This document shows positions 26,433-36,258 of a stretch of DNA of 64,000 bases, one piece after another. Below the pieces are notes generated by a model. It ran no database searches, was not told the origin of the DNA, and worked only from the letters and a program-made list of their open reading frames with translations. The stretch comes from CAZIKB01 sp964539665 (GTDB taxonomy: Bacteria > Zhuqueibacterota > Zhuqueibacteria > Oceanimicrobiales > Oceanimicrobiaceae), in contig CAZIKB010000012.1 in assembly GCA_964539665.1 (NCBI GenBank), forward strand, positions 12,181-76,180, in the 5' to 3' direction. Numbering within the stretch: the first letter of the stretch is position 1; every line of letters begins with the position of its first letter. Made by a program: the position numbers and the translations under genes.

Positions 26433-27812
26433 TTATTTGGATTGTACTTTTTGTAGGAATTCAATCCCAGCCTCAAGTGGTAACAATTTCTGTTCACCCG
26501 TTTCCATATTCTTTATAGTGACTTGGCTCGCAGCCATTTCATCGGGACCAATGATGGCTACAAATGGGATTTTCTTTCGGTTCGCGTATGCAAATTGCTT
26601 TTTAATTTTCGTCAGCTCAAAATAGTGTTCGGCCTTGATGCCGGCCCTTCTAAGTTGCTGAGTGAGTCTCAGGCTTGCGTTCATAGTCTCAGCATCAAAT
26701 AATGTAACCAGAACTTCGGTATTTGTAGTAGTTTCTGGAAACATGTCCAATTGCGTCATAACGTCAATGATGCGTTCGATACCAAAAGCTACGCCAGTCG
26801 CGGGTATGTCGCGCCCAAGGAACATGCCAATCAGTTTATCATATCGGCCGCCACCGCTTAAACTGCCAATGTTCGGCTCCTCCACAACGGATTCATAAAT
26901 AGGGCCCGTATAATAGCCCAAACCACGAGCCAGATACAGATCAATTTTGTAATTTGCTTCCGGAATTCCAAGATCACTTAAGTACGAAACAATCTGGCTG
27001 AGCTCTTCAGCTCCTTCATTTAATGCAGCAAATTTACTAAATGAACCAGTCAATTCAGTTAGAATCTGCGATGGTTGCCCGGTGATTTCCAAAACCTTAA
27101 ATATTTTATTTATTTGCTCATCGGTCACACTTCTATCACGGAGTTCCTTTTTCACCCCATCCATGCCAACTTTATCCAGTTTATCGATTGCAATGAAAAC
27201 TGAATTACCTTTTTCTGGAGGCAGTCCCGAGTGCTGTAAGATGCCATTTAAGATTTTTCGGTTATTAATTCTTATTTTAAATTGTTTAAAACCAAGGGTG
27301 GATAAAACATCATAAATAATAGCAATGGTCTCGGCGTCAGCAAGCATGGAACCTGTCCCAACCGTGTCCGCATCGCATTGATAAAATTCGCGGTATCTGC
27401 CTCTCTGCGGTCTGTCTGCCCGCCAAACCGGTTGAATCTGGTAGCGTTTAAATGGGAAAACAAGCTCATTCTGATACATGGCCACTACCCGACTTAAAGG
27501 AACAGTCAAATCATACCTCAACGCTTCATCAACCAGTTCGCCATATTCTCTAACCACAAAATCCTTTTTATCACGTATTAAGCTCTCAAGCCCCGTGCCT
27601 CGTTTAAGTACTTTAAAAATTAACGTTTCACCTTCATCCCCATACTTCCCTGACAGTACTTCCAGTTTCTCAATTGAGGGGGTTTCCAACGGTTGATAAC
27701 CATATCGTTCGAAAATATCTTTTACCGTATCCATAACAAACTGGCGCCGGAACATCTGTTCCGGTAAAAAGTCGCGTGTGCCTTTCGGTAATCCGGGTTT
27801 TATAATTGCCAT
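26433..27812 (-). CDS. hisS: Histidyl-tRNA synthetase
   Basis: 459 residues, a class II synthetase. Motif 1 region and VFPFKRYQIQPVWRADRPQRGRYREFYQCDAD (motif 2) are clear. The histidine-specific ARGLGYYTGPIYE motif and motif 3 ATGVAFGIERI are present. The C-terminal anticodon-binding domain has VLVTLFDAE and AQLRRAGIKAE-like strands. It is the last gene of the uvrC-NHL-purL-hisS run and follows purL by 44 bp. Length is slightly longer than E. coli HisRS. Confidence 0.96.
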   Translation of the reverse strand: MAIIKPGLPKGTRDFLPEQMFRRQFVMDTVKDIFERYGYQPLETPSIEKLEVLSGKYGDEGETLIFKVLKRGTGLESLIRDKKDFVVREYGELVDEALRYDLTVPLSRVVAMYQNELVFPFKRYQIQPVWRADRPQRGRYREFYQCDADTVGTGSMLADAETIAIIYDVLSTLGFKQFKIRINNRKILNGILQHSGLPPEKGNSVFIAIDKLDKVGMDGVKKELRDRSVTDEQINKIFKVLEITGQPSQILTELTGSFSKFAALNEGAEELSQIVSYLSDLGIPEANYKIDLYLARGLGYYTGPIYESVVEEPNIGSLSGGGRYDKLIGMFLGRDIPATGVAFGIERIIDVMTQLDMFPETTTNTEVLVTLFDAETMNASLRLTQQLRRAGIKAEHYFELTKIKKQFAYANRKKIPFVAIIGPDEMAASQVTIKNMETGEQKLLPLEAGIEFLQKVQSK

Positions 27813-27856
27813 ACACTTTTCACTTTACAATTTAAATTATTATGCCAAACTCCTCA

Positions 27857-30088
27857 CTAAAATGTAGCATTCTCCATTTTATTTCGAATTGCATTTTGAT
27901 ATATATTTTTCAGGTCGTCTATTTTTGCATCAATTAAATTATTTATCCGCAAGGAATCGCCGCCAACTTTGCCAATAACTTTTACGGGAATTTCGTATTT
28001 TTCACAAATTTGCTTTAATAGCGCTAACTTTGTATTGGAAAGTGAAACCAGAATTCGAGATTGGTCTTCACCAAATAAAATAAAATCCTTTCTATTGTCG
28101 TAATCAAAATTTATTTCCGCCCCGATGTTTTTTTGCGGATTTAGAAAACAACATTCAGTTAAAGCCACAGCGAGGCCGCCTTCTGATATATCATGAGCAG
28201 AGTGAAGAGCGTCCATTCTTATGGCTTCTAAACAGGCAATTTGCAAGCGTTTTTCAAATTCCAGATCAATCTGAGGACAATCACCGGCAATTTTATTAAA
28301 TTGAGTTTTGAGATATTCGCTACCGCCAATCTCCCCTATATTTTTACCCAATAAAACAATCAAATCACCATCCTGTTTGAACCAGGCAGTTGTGGCATGC
28401 TTTAAATCTTCAAGAATACCCAGCATTCCAATGACAGGGGTTGGATACACAGCGCCTTTAGGATTTTCATTATAAAAACTCACGTTTCCACCTGTAACAG
28501 GCGTTTCCAAAACCCGGCAGGCTTCGCCCATTCCTGTGACCGCTTCCTTAAACTGCCAGTAGATCTCAGGCTTGTAAGGATTGCCAAAGTTCAGGCAATT
28601 GGTTATAGCCACTGGTTTCCCGCCAGAACATACGACATTACGTGCAGACTCCGCCACCGCTATCCTGGCACCCATATTTGGATTTAAATAAATATATCTG
28701 CTATTGCAGTCTGTTTTCATGGCCAGGGCTTTATTCGTGCCTTTAATGCGTACAATTGCCGCATCTGAGCCGGGCAGAATCATGGTGTTTGTACGAACCA
28801 TGTGATCATATTGCTGGACGACCCATTCCTTACTGGCAATATTTGGAGACGCTAAAAGTTTTTCTAAGACCTCTGTATAATTTTCTGGCTCGGGTAGTGA
28901 ATTCAAATCATAACCATGAATATCATCAAGGTAACCGGGTTTACGTGAATCACGATGATAAATTGGTGCGCCACCGCCTAATACTAAACATTCGGCGGGA
29001 ATATTCGCGACAACTCTTCCATTTAGATTTACTTTTATATTCGGTCCGCCTGTGACCTGCCCGATGATATCTGAATTTAAATCCCATTTTTTACAAATTT
29101 CGTTGATCTTCTCTTCCTGCCCTTTTTTAGCAACCACAAGCATGCGTTCCTGGGATTCAGAAAGCATGATTTCATAAGGACTCATATCGCTTTCACGCAG
29201 CGGCACTTTGGATAAATCGATTTCCATGCCGCTTTCACCCCGCTCAGACATCTCGCTTGTAGAGCAAGTAATGCCAGCAGCTCCCATATCCTGTACGCCG
29301 ACAAGCAGGTCTTGTTTAACCATTTCCAGAGTCGCTTCCAACAAAAGTTTTTCAGTAAAAGGATCCCCTACCTGTACCTGCGGCCTGCGATCTTCAGAAC
29401 CCTCGGTGATTTCCTCAGAAGCAAACGTAGCTCCATGAATACCATCACGGCCGGTGGATGAGCCGATAATCATCACAGCATTTCCTTCTCCTTTGGCTGT
29501 GGCTGTCGCAATCCTGTTTTGTTTGACAATACCAACAGCCATACAATTAACCAGGGGATTGCCGTGATAGCTTTCGTCAAAATAGACTTCGCCGCCAACG
29601 GTCGGTACGCCAAAGCAGTTGCCGTAATCGCCAATCCCACGCACGACTCCATCAAAAAGATAGCGTACTCGCGGATCATCTAACGAGCCAAAACGTAATG
29701 AATTTAATGCAGCGATGGGGCGGGCTCCCATTGAAAAAATATCCCGCAAGATTCCTCCCACGCCAGTAGCCGCACCTTGATACGGCTCCACCGCGGATGG
29801 ATGATTGTGACTTTCGATTTTAAAAGCAACTGCCAGACCATCGCCAATATCAATCAGTCCGGCATTTTCCTCACCGGCTTTAACTAAAACGTGATCGCCA
29901 TCCCTGGGCAATGTTTTTAACAAAGATATTGAATTCTTGTAACTGCAATGCTCCGACCACATAACTGAAAAAATACCTAATTCAGTGAACGTGGGTACTC
30001 TGCCGAGAATCTCCAGGATTTTCTTATATTCATCGGTAGACAATCCGTGAGCTTCGGCCAGTTTTAAATCTACTTTAGGTTCTTGCAT
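27857..30088 (-). CDS. purL: Phosphoribosylformylglycinamidine synthase subunit PurL
   Basis: 743 residues, the small-type PurL (FGAM synthase II) that works with separate PurS and PurQ. It makes FGAM from FGAR, ATP and glutamine-derived ammonia in purine synthesis. Recognised parts: WSEHCSYKNS near residue 45, VKAGEENAGLIDIGDG, ESHNHPSAVEPYQGAATGVGGILRDIFSMGARPIA, and the second-half KTDCNSRYIYLNPNMGARIAVAE and AHDISEGGLAVAL. purS and purQ are not in the window. Separated from the NHL gene by only 3 bp. Confidence 0.97.
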   Translation of the reverse strand: MQEPKVDLKLAEAHGLSTDEYKKILEILGRVPTFTELGIFSVMWSEHCSYKNSISLLKTLPRDGDHVLVKAGEENAGLIDIGDGLAVAFKIESHNHPSAVEPYQGAATGVGGILRDIFSMGARPIAALNSLRFGSLDDPRVRYLFDGVVRGIGDYGNCFGVPTVGGEVYFDESYHGNPLVNCMAVGIVKQNRIATATAKGEGNAVMIIGSSTGRDGIHGATFASEEITEGSEDRRPQVQVGDPFTEKLLLEATLEMVKQDLLVGVQDMGAAGITCSTSEMSERGESGMEIDLSKVPLRESDMSPYEIMLSESQERMLVVAKKGQEEKINEICKKWDLNSDIIGQVTGGPNIKVNLNGRVVANIPAECLVLGGGAPIYHRDSRKPGYLDDIHGYDLNSLPEPENYTEVLEKLLASPNIASKEWVVQQYDHMVRTNTMILPGSDAAIVRIKGTNKALAMKTDCNSRYIYLNPNMGARIAVAESARNVVCSGGKPVAITNCLNFGNPYKPEIYWQFKEAVTGMGEACRVLETPVTGGNVSFYNENPKGAVYPTPVIGMLGILEDLKHATTAWFKQDGDLIVLLGKNIGEIGGSEYLKTQFNKIAGDCPQIDLEFEKRLQIACLEAIRMDALHSAHDISEGGLAVALTECCFLNPQKNIGAEINFDYDNRKDFILFGEDQSRILVSLSNTKLALLKQICEKYEIPVKVIGKVGGDSLRINNLIDAKIDDLKNIYQNAIRNKMENATF

Positions 30089-30091
30089 GTT

Positions 30092-31507
30092 TCACTCATA
30101 ATTAATTGTGATGGTACTTTCTACGTTTTTATGAAAATATTTATAGGATGAATAAGTCGGTTCAATTTTCAATTTAAAAGTGTAATTACCTCTAACTACA
30201 GTTTTAGTACTTTTTAGTGCGCTATTGCCCTCTCGTAGCCTATTTACCAGTAATCTACGAGGAATACTTTTCCAATTTCCATCTAAATAGATCTTTTGCT
30301 GACCAGAAAAGTACAACTTTTTTGTTAAAATTTCAATTTGATTATTATCGGTTTCAGTCTCGACTAACAGCGTTAAGTAAGAGGGTTCCGTCAGAAGTAA
30401 ATCAAGCTCAATCAGTGCAAGGTCTGTATTCCATTTTCCATTAAAATTCGAAACATCTGTTCCGATCCAATAATACTGCGCGGATTCCTTTTCTGCAATG
30501 AACACCTGTCCAAATCGTCTATAAATTGCGATCCCTCTCGGTTCAATAAACTCTTTATCGCCCTTCCCTTTTCTGCCAAATGATGTTAAATGGTTTAAAT
30601 TTCTGTCAAATTTATGAACGCAATGATTATTCGTGTCAGTAGCCCAGATATTGTTGTAGTAATCAATAGCTAAATATGCCAGATGTCCAGTTTCAAATCC
30701 AAAATCATTCAATCGAGTTGCTTTTAAATATTTCCCATCAAGTGTAAATTTTTGTATTCTTGAATGCTCTAAATCAATCACAGCTATGAAGTTTTCTTTG
30801 TAATAAGACCAGCGTTCCTCCCGGTCCATGACAGCAATTCCTGCAGGATGCCAGAGCTCGCCATTCTCAATCCCTTGTTTACCAAACCAAAGATGGAGAA
30901 CATCATCAGGGCGCAGGATTTGAATTCGGTGATTTCCCGTATCGCTGATGTAAACCTTGCCTTGCGAGTCAATGGCCACACCCCGGGGGGATTCAAACTG
31001 ACCGGGGAGTGCGCCTTGTCCGCCAATCGCTCCTACAAATTCAAGTTTCTTTTGAGGATTATTAAACCGCACAATTCTGTGATTACCAGTATCGGCAACA
31101 TACACATCGCCGTATTCGTTAGCTGCAATCCCGGTTGGATTTTTTAAAGCTCTCTCCCCTACCTCATTTTTACCATAAATATTCAGGGACGTCATTGAGG
31201 TATTATAAACTATGACATTTTCTCCTGAGTTCACCCCATAACCTGTCACTTCATCGTCATCTTCTTTTTTATCGGGGTCGTCCCAGCTTTTAAGTCGAAC
31301 CACCGCAATTCCTTGCGGATTTTGCACCTTAACTTTGTTTTTTGTATAAATCATTAGATGCAATTTCGTAGCTTTTCTAATACCCATTGTGTGTAGAAAA
31401 GAAGGGAAAACCAGAGTAGTAGGCTCATAGTCGTCATCTCCAGTGCCTGGCAGCACAGAAGGAATGATAATTAATAGCAGGAATGCAGCAGTGAGCTTTC
31501 TAATCAT
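30092..31507 (-). CDS. NHL-repeat protein, secreted
   Basis: 471 residues. A signal peptide (about 1-20, IRKLTAAFLLLIIIPSVLPG) leads into a beta-propeller of NHL repeats (roughly 110-345), recognised by repeated PTGIAANEYGDVYVADTGNHRIVRF-like units: PRGVAIDSQGKVYISDTGNHRIQ, PAGIAV, PRGIAIYRRFGQVFIAE. The last 120 residues are a separate beta-rich domain. Such proteins are envelope scaffolds or lectin-like binders; the partner is unknown. It overlaps uvrC by 4 bp (ATGA) and precedes purL by 3 bp, an odd place for a secreted protein, so co-expression may be incidental. Confidence 0.85.
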   Translation of the reverse strand: MIRKLTAAFLLLIIIPSVLPGTGDDDYEPTTLVFPSFLHTMGIRKATKLHLMIYTKNKVKVQNPQGIAVVRLKSWDDPDKKEDDDEVTGYGVNSGENVIVYNTSMTSLNIYGKNEVGERALKNPTGIAANEYGDVYVADTGNHRIVRFNNPQKKLEFVGAIGGQGALPGQFESPRGVAIDSQGKVYISDTGNHRIQILRPDDVLHLWFGKQGIENGELWHPAGIAVMDREERWSYYKENFIAVIDLEHSRIQKFTLDGKYLKATRLNDFGFETGHLAYLAIDYYNNIWATDTNNHCVHKFDRNLNHLTSFGRKGKGDKEFIEPRGIAIYRRFGQVFIAEKESAQYYWIGTDVSNFNGKWNTDLALIELDLLLTEPSYLTLLVETETDNNQIEILTKKLYFSGQQKIYLDGNWKSIPRRLLVNRLREGNSALKSTKTVVRGNYTFKLKIEPTYSSYKYFHKNVESTITINYE

Positions 31508-33363
31508 TTGGTTTGCTTTTCGTCATCAACAAAATGAAAATGTTGCCAGATTACTTTTGATAATTCCGGGTTGATGCCGTCGATCGTCTCGATTTCACCT
31601 ACAGAAGCTTCCTTGAGATTCCTTACGGAGCCAAAGTGTTTGACCAGCGCTTTTCGGCGAGCGGGGCCAATTCCTGCAATAGTATCCAGTACTGATTTTG
31701 TGCTTTGCTTTTTTCGCAACGTTCTATGGTAGGTTATGGCAAAGCGATGAGCTTCATCACGAATCTGCTGGAGCATTTTTAAGCCAGAAGAAGTTCTGGG
31801 AATATTCTGCGGCTCTGAAGCGCCTTGCACAAAGACCTCATCTAATCTTTTCGCCAGAGCTGCGATGGGCGGTTCTTTGAAGTTTAATTTATCTAAAACG
31901 CCGACTACGGTAGATAACTGACCCTTGCCGCCATCCACCAGAATAAGGTCAGGTGCTGTCAGCTTGTCGGCCAGTGAGCCGCTGTACCGTCTTCTAACTG
32001 CTTCGGCCATCATGGCAAAATCATCCGGTGTTTCTTTTACGGTTATTTTAAATCGTCGGTAATCACTTTTTTGGGGCTTGCCATTTACAAAAGTCACCAT
32101 GGAAGCCACTGGATTTGTGCCTTGAATGTTTGAGACGTCAAAACATTCAATTCGTCTTGGAGGCTTGTCTAAACGTAAATCTCTTTGCAGGGCTTTTACA
32201 CTGTGCGGCATATAATCTTTTGCTTTAAGCTTTTGCAGCTTCAGCTCTTCTAAAAGTAAACGGGCGTTTTTTAATCCCATTTCCATGAGTTTCGCTTTTT
32301 GTCCTTTTTGTGGGAAAATGAGTTTTACCTTTGCTTCGCGTTTTTTTGAAAGCCAATCTTGAATTTCCTGATGATCCTCAATTTTAGTTGGAGCATATAT
32401 TTCTTCCGGCATGAACTCAGATTTTAAATAAAACTGTTTTAAGAACGAAGACACGACATGTTCAAATGCTTGCTCTTCAACGCCGTTTAAATAATAATGC
32501 TGCCGCCCCAGAATCTTGCCGTCCCGCACCTTAAATACCACTCCGCAAGCCTCAGCTTCTTCCACAGCCACCGCCACAATATCCCGATCCATGAAATCGT
32601 CCGTAACGACTTTCTGCTTGTATTGAAATTTATCAATAGAGTCGATTTGATCACGAACCCGAGCGGCTTCTTCAAAGCGCTTTGCCAGAGCAAGTTTGGA
32701 CATTTTTACTTTGAGCTCGCACACTACCTGGTTGTTTTTACCATTTATAAATTTTACAATCTGCTCAAAGGTACTTTTGTATTCCTCCTCGCCAACCAGG
32801 CCTTCGCATGGACCGTCACATTTTTTGATGTGGTAATCTAAACAGAGCTTGTATTTTTTTTGGGTTACTGCCTCTTCAGTCAGGTCAAAATCACAGCTTC
32901 TTACAGGGAAAATTCGTTTTACAGATTTAAGTAAATTTCGCATAGAGCTTACATCCGTGTAAGGGCCAAAATAACGGGAACCGTCGCGAATGATCTTCCG
33001 TGTAGGAAACATACGAGGGAATCGTTCATTCGTGACCCGAATATAAGGAAAACTTTTATCATCTTTTAGATTAATATTGTAACGAGGCTTATACTCTTTG
33101 ATTAAATTCATTTCAAGAATCAAAGCTTCCATCTCCGTATCTGTGACAATGGTTTCAACATCACAAATCTTTAATTTTAAGCGATAAAATTTGGGGCCTT
33201 CCATTCTGCCATTTTGAAAATAGGAACGTACCCGATTGTGCAAAGCTTTTGCTTTTCCTATGTAAACAATTTTACCATGTCTGTCTTTAAATAAATAACA
33301 GCCGGGCTTTTTAGGAAGATTTTCAAGTTTTTCCTGAAGTGTTTTTGAGACTGGCGACGTCAT
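31504..33363 (-). CDS. uvrC: Excinuclease ABC subunit C
   Basis: 619 residues. N-terminal GIY-YIG nuclease (PGCYLFKDRHGKIVYIGKAKALHNRV), a Cys-rich segment (CDFDLTEEAVTQKKYKLCLDYHIKKCDGPC), the UvrB-binding UVR helices around residue 210, an RNase H-like second nuclease domain with ECFDVSNIQGT and ILVDGGKGQLS, and a C-terminal helix-hairpin-helix pair (IAGIGPARRKALVKHFGS). It makes the two cuts around a lesion in nucleotide excision repair. Transcription runs into the NHL gene with a 4-bp overlap. Confidence 0.97.
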   Translation of the reverse strand: MTSPVSKTLQEKLENLPKKPGCYLFKDRHGKIVYIGKAKALHNRVRSYFQNGRMEGPKFYRLKLKICDVETIVTDTEMEALILEMNLIKEYKPRYNINLKDDKSFPYIRVTNERFPRMFPTRKIIRDGSRYFGPYTDVSSMRNLLKSVKRIFPVRSCDFDLTEEAVTQKKYKLCLDYHIKKCDGPCEGLVGEEEYKSTFEQIVKFINGKNNQVVCELKVKMSKLALAKRFEEAARVRDQIDSIDKFQYKQKVVTDDFMDRDIVAVAVEEAEACGVVFKVRDGKILGRQHYYLNGVEEQAFEHVVSSFLKQFYLKSEFMPEEIYAPTKIEDHQEIQDWLSKKREAKVKLIFPQKGQKAKLMEMGLKNARLLLEELKLQKLKAKDYMPHSVKALQRDLRLDKPPRRIECFDVSNIQGTNPVASMVTFVNGKPQKSDYRRFKITVKETPDDFAMMAEAVRRRYSGSLADKLTAPDLILVDGGKGQLSTVVGVLDKLNFKEPPIAALAKRLDEVFVQGASEPQNIPRTSSGLKMLQQIRDEAHRFAITYHRTLRKKQSTKSVLDTIAGIGPARRKALVKHFGSVRNLKEASVGEIETIDGINPELSKVIWQHFHFVDDEKQTK

Positions 33364-33426
33364 TTGTAATAATTAATTTTACTGCAAATATCCAGGTATT
33401 GTGATATGTAAAAAGAGCGTCCTATT

Positions 33427-33499
33427 TGTCATTCCCGAATGTTTAAATTGGGCATCCAAAGCTCCCTTGATGCCCGCTAAATAAATTGCGGTAATGACA
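33427..33499. repeat. Imperfect palindromic intergenic element (REP/MITE-like)
   Basis: A 73-bp imperfect inverted repeat with ends TGTCATTCCCG and CGGTAATGACA. The left arm TGTCATTCCCGAATG and the right arm match with a few mismatches over about 30 bp, and the inner ends GGGCATC and GATGCCC also pair. This TGTCATTCCCG...GGGCATCC pattern is a common form of dispersed short palindromes. It lies in the 218-bp gap between the MCE gene and uvrC. Only one copy is in the window. Confidence 0.6.
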
Positions 33500-33581
33500 G
33501 AATTGTGGATGTTCAAAATATTTTTAATACTTTGACTCACGGATACGATTTTCAAAAATTAGTATTAGTTTTTTGAATCAA

Positions 33582-33998
33582 TTAACCTTTCGGTGGATCT
33601 GGATATTCCACCAATTCCATTAAAATTCCCCCGGTACTTTTTGGATGAATAAAGGCCACTCTGGTATTCCCGGCTCCTTTATCATCAACCTGGTCGATGA
33701 ACTGCAATCCTTGACTGGACATCACTTTTATTGCCTGCTCCAAATCATCCACTTCAAAGCAAATATGATGAATGCCCTCGCCTCGCTTTGCAATGAATTT
33801 TGAAATGGGAGAATCAGTTTCAGTACCCTCTAAAAGCTCCAATCGTACTTCTCCAACCGGAAATAACGCGGTAGCTACTTTCTGCGCCTCTACTACTTCT
33901 TTATGGGCAGCATTTTTATTGGTAATTTGTTTATATATTTTTTCGGCAGAATTTAAATCAGCAACTGCGATTCCTATGTGGTCAATTTTTTTTATCAT
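33582..33998 (-). CDS. mce: Methylmalonyl-CoA epimerase
   Basis: 138 residues, a vicinal-oxygen-chelate fold enzyme. Metal ligands appear in the usual order: KIDHIGIAVADL (H7), EGIHHICFEVDDL (H about 77-78) and GGILMELVE (E near 131), with KVATALFPVGEVRLELLE in the middle. It interconverts the R and S isomers of methylmalonyl-CoA, which joins to the mutase encoded at 14646-16241. It follows nadC by 30 bp. Confidence 0.93.
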   Translation of the reverse strand: MIKKIDHIGIAVADLNSAEKIYKQITNKNAAHKEVVEAQKVATALFPVGEVRLELLEGTETDSPISKFIAKRGEGIHHICFEVDDLEQAIKVMSSQGLQFIDQVDDKGAGNTRVAFIHPKSTGGILMELVEYPDPPKG

Positions 33999-34028
33999 GC
34001 CTGAAGATACTAATTGTTCATTATAAAA

Positions 34029-34922
34029 TCAAGTTGAATCAATTAATAGCGAGAGGTCTAATGCTTTTGAGGAATGCGTTAACGCTCCAACTGAAATGAA
34101 ATCCACACCCGTTTCAGCAAAATCGCGAACTGTTTCAAGAGTGATCCCGCCGGAAACTTCAAGTTCTACTTTCCCATTAACCAATGCCACCGCTTCAGAA
34201 ATTTGTGACAAGTTCATATTATCTAACATTATTCTATCAACTCTCAATCCGCACGCTTCTTCAACCTGGTCTGAAGCGCTGGCTTCAACTTCTATTTTTA
34301 AATTTAGATTTCGAGCCCGCATGTTTGCTTTAATTTTATTAACCGCCTGAGCAATTCCCCCTGCTCCAGTGATATGGTTTTCCTTAATTAAAACCATATC
34401 AAAAAGTCCCATTCTATGATTTTGGCCGCCGCCTGCAACAACAGCATGTTTTTCCAACACCCTCAGACCCGGAGTAGTCTTTCTTGTATCCAGAATTTTC
34501 ACCCCGGTCCCTTTCACTTTTTCAACAAATTTAGAAGTTAAAGTAGCTATTCCGGATAACCGCTGCAGAAAATTTAGCGCCGTTCTTTCAGCGGTTAAAA
34601 TACTTGCAATGTAGCCAGATATTTTCATAATTGCATCTGAAGATTTAATTTGTGCCCCTTCATCTACAATATTTGTAACAGATAATTCTTTATCAACTTT
34701 TGTGAAAACTTCTCTGACTACAACTAATCCAGCGATAATACCATCTTGTTTAGCTCTGATAGTCGCCTGACTAGTTTTAGAATTATCCAAAATTAGTTTG
34801 GAGGTCATATCTCCAAGCTCATTCAGATCTTCTTCTAAAGCTAATTTGATTATATGTTCTATTTCTTGAGTTACTTCAAAGTTTTTATTCATTGGATATT
34901 TGAGCTCTTGCTGTTCATACAA
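34029..34922 (-). CDS. nadC: Nicotinate-nucleotide pyrophosphorylase (quinolinate phosphoribosyltransferase)
   Basis: 297 residues. The enzyme makes nicotinate mononucleotide from quinolinate and PRPP in de novo NAD synthesis. Seen: LEEDLNELGDMTSKLI at the N-terminus, ERTALNFLQRLSGIATLT, the KILDTRKTTPGLRVLEKHAVVAGGGQNHRMGLFDMVLIKENHI core with the substrate-binding arginines and lysine, and VELEVSGGITLETVRDFAETGVDFISVGALTHS. No nadA or nadB in the window. Confidence 0.95.
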   Translation of the reverse strand: MYEQQELKYPMNKNFEVTQEIEHIIKLALEEDLNELGDMTSKLILDNSKTSQATIRAKQDGIIAGLVVVREVFTKVDKELSVTNIVDEGAQIKSSDAIMKISGYIASILTAERTALNFLQRLSGIATLTSKFVEKVKGTGVKILDTRKTTPGLRVLEKHAVVAGGGQNHRMGLFDMVLIKENHITGAGGIAQAVNKIKANMRARNLNLKIEVEASASDQVEEACGLRVDRIMLDNMNLSQISEAVALVNGKVELEVSGGITLETVRDFAETGVDFISVGALTHSSKALDLSLLIDST

Positions 34923-35076
34923 TATTCAGATAAAAATGAAGTCTAACCTTAATCATAAATCTGAATAAAATCAACCTAAATAACAAAAGGCCACAATATT
35001 CAATTGCAGTTTTTTTACAACGAGGAAGAGAGACTAATAAAATGACAATTTTTTAAAACTAATTGCTTCGAGATAC

Positions 35077-36258
35077 CTAATTCTCAGGCAGAGACTTATT
35101 CACAAGTAATTGTTTAAATAGTTCGATTTTTGATTGAAATAGAGCATTGCCCATTTGAAAACGTAAAGATTCTTCGTTCTCATGATAGAATTTCAGAGCT
35201 TCCTTGGCCTTTTCTAAATCTTGAGTTTTCTCAGCTATATCTGATAACACTAATGCCAAATTATAAATTCCTAATAACCTGTATGTAATGGCCGTCTCCC
35301 AGCTGATGTACGACATCCAGATATTTCTTTTTTCACTCAGAGCCTTACTTTTTTTAGTAATCGTTAAAATTTCAGAATAACTGCTCTTCGGCTCACTTGA
35401 ATTTTCAGATATGTTCAGCCGCTTTGCTTTTTGAGAAGATGAGACGTTGTTTGTCAAAGAATAAGTTCGCCATGCTGTCACGCTGGACTCAGTTTCATCT
35501 TCTGAATCAGATTGATAATCCAAATAAATGAGCACTGAATTTGGTATTGGATATATATGCTGATTATAATCAGGCAAATCGAATTTTTGTTTTCGAATTG
35601 CAATGTTATCAAACTTGCTTATATGATATTTTTCAATATAAAAATCAGACAATATGAGCAATTCAGTTGTCTGCTTATTATTAACCGCAGTTATTCGCGG
35701 CTGTTGTTCAACAATTGGATTGGAGTCATTTGTTTGTTCAAATGATTCCACAGGAGTGGTTTGTTTTGCATTCTCTTCAATCGAAGTTGACACCAGATTT
35801 TGCTCAGTTTCCTCCGGTTTTATTTGTACTTCTTCAGAATTTAATTGAACATCTTCGGTTTGTTGCACAATCACAGGTGGATTAACTGATTTGACTTTAT
35901 ATACCTGTTTTATTCCAAGTATCAAAGTCAGGATAGCAACTACGCCTGTAAATCCCCAAACCAGGCTATTTTTAGGTAGCCATTCATTTAATAAGTCACT
36001 GATTTTTTTCGTTTTTGTAGCCGGCGAATGTAATCCAATTCTATTTGTTATTTTGTTTGGCAGTGTTGCCCAGTATTCCTCGGGGGGTTCTTCATAAACA
36101 TCGACTTTCATCAGGGACTCAATCTGTTTTAAGGACTCCAAAATACTGGTGCAATCTGTACATTTTTTTAAATGTTGTGCAATTCCATGCATCTCGTTTT
36201 CAGTGAGAGCTGTATCCAAATAATTGCCAACCTTTTGTTTTACATCATAACAGTTCAT
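35077..36258 (-). CDS. Zinc-finger anti-sigma factor, membrane anchored
   Basis: 393 residues. The first 40 hold a ZAS-type (zf-HC2) motif, H29-x3-C33-x2-C36, with an upstream C3. One transmembrane helix spans about 98-116. The remaining 270 residues would be periplasmic; the middle part is rich in Q, E, T and S with low complexity, followed by a helical region of unknown kind. The start overlaps the ECF sigma gene by 4 bp (ATGA), the usual sigma/anti-sigma coupling. It should hold the sigma factor at the membrane until a signal releases it. The long periplasmic tail is the unusual part. Confidence 0.85.
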   Translation of the reverse strand: MNCYDVKQKVGNYLDTALTENEMHGIAQHLKKCTDCTSILESLKQIESLMKVDVYEEPPEEYWATLPNKITNRIGLHSPATKTKKISDLLNEWLPKNSLVWGFTGVVAILTLILGIKQVYKVKSVNPPVIVQQTEDVQLNSEEVQIKPEETEQNLVSTSIEENAKQTTPVESFEQTNDSNPIVEQQPRITAVNNKQTTELLILSDFYIEKYHISKFDNIAIRKQKFDLPDYNQHIYPIPNSVLIYLDYQSDSEDETESSVTAWRTYSLTNNVSSSQKAKRLNISENSSEPKSSYSEILTITKKSKALSEKRNIWMSYISWETAITYRLLGIYNLALVLSDIAEKTQDLEKAKEALKFYHENEESLRFQMGNALFQSKIELFKQLLVNKSLPEN

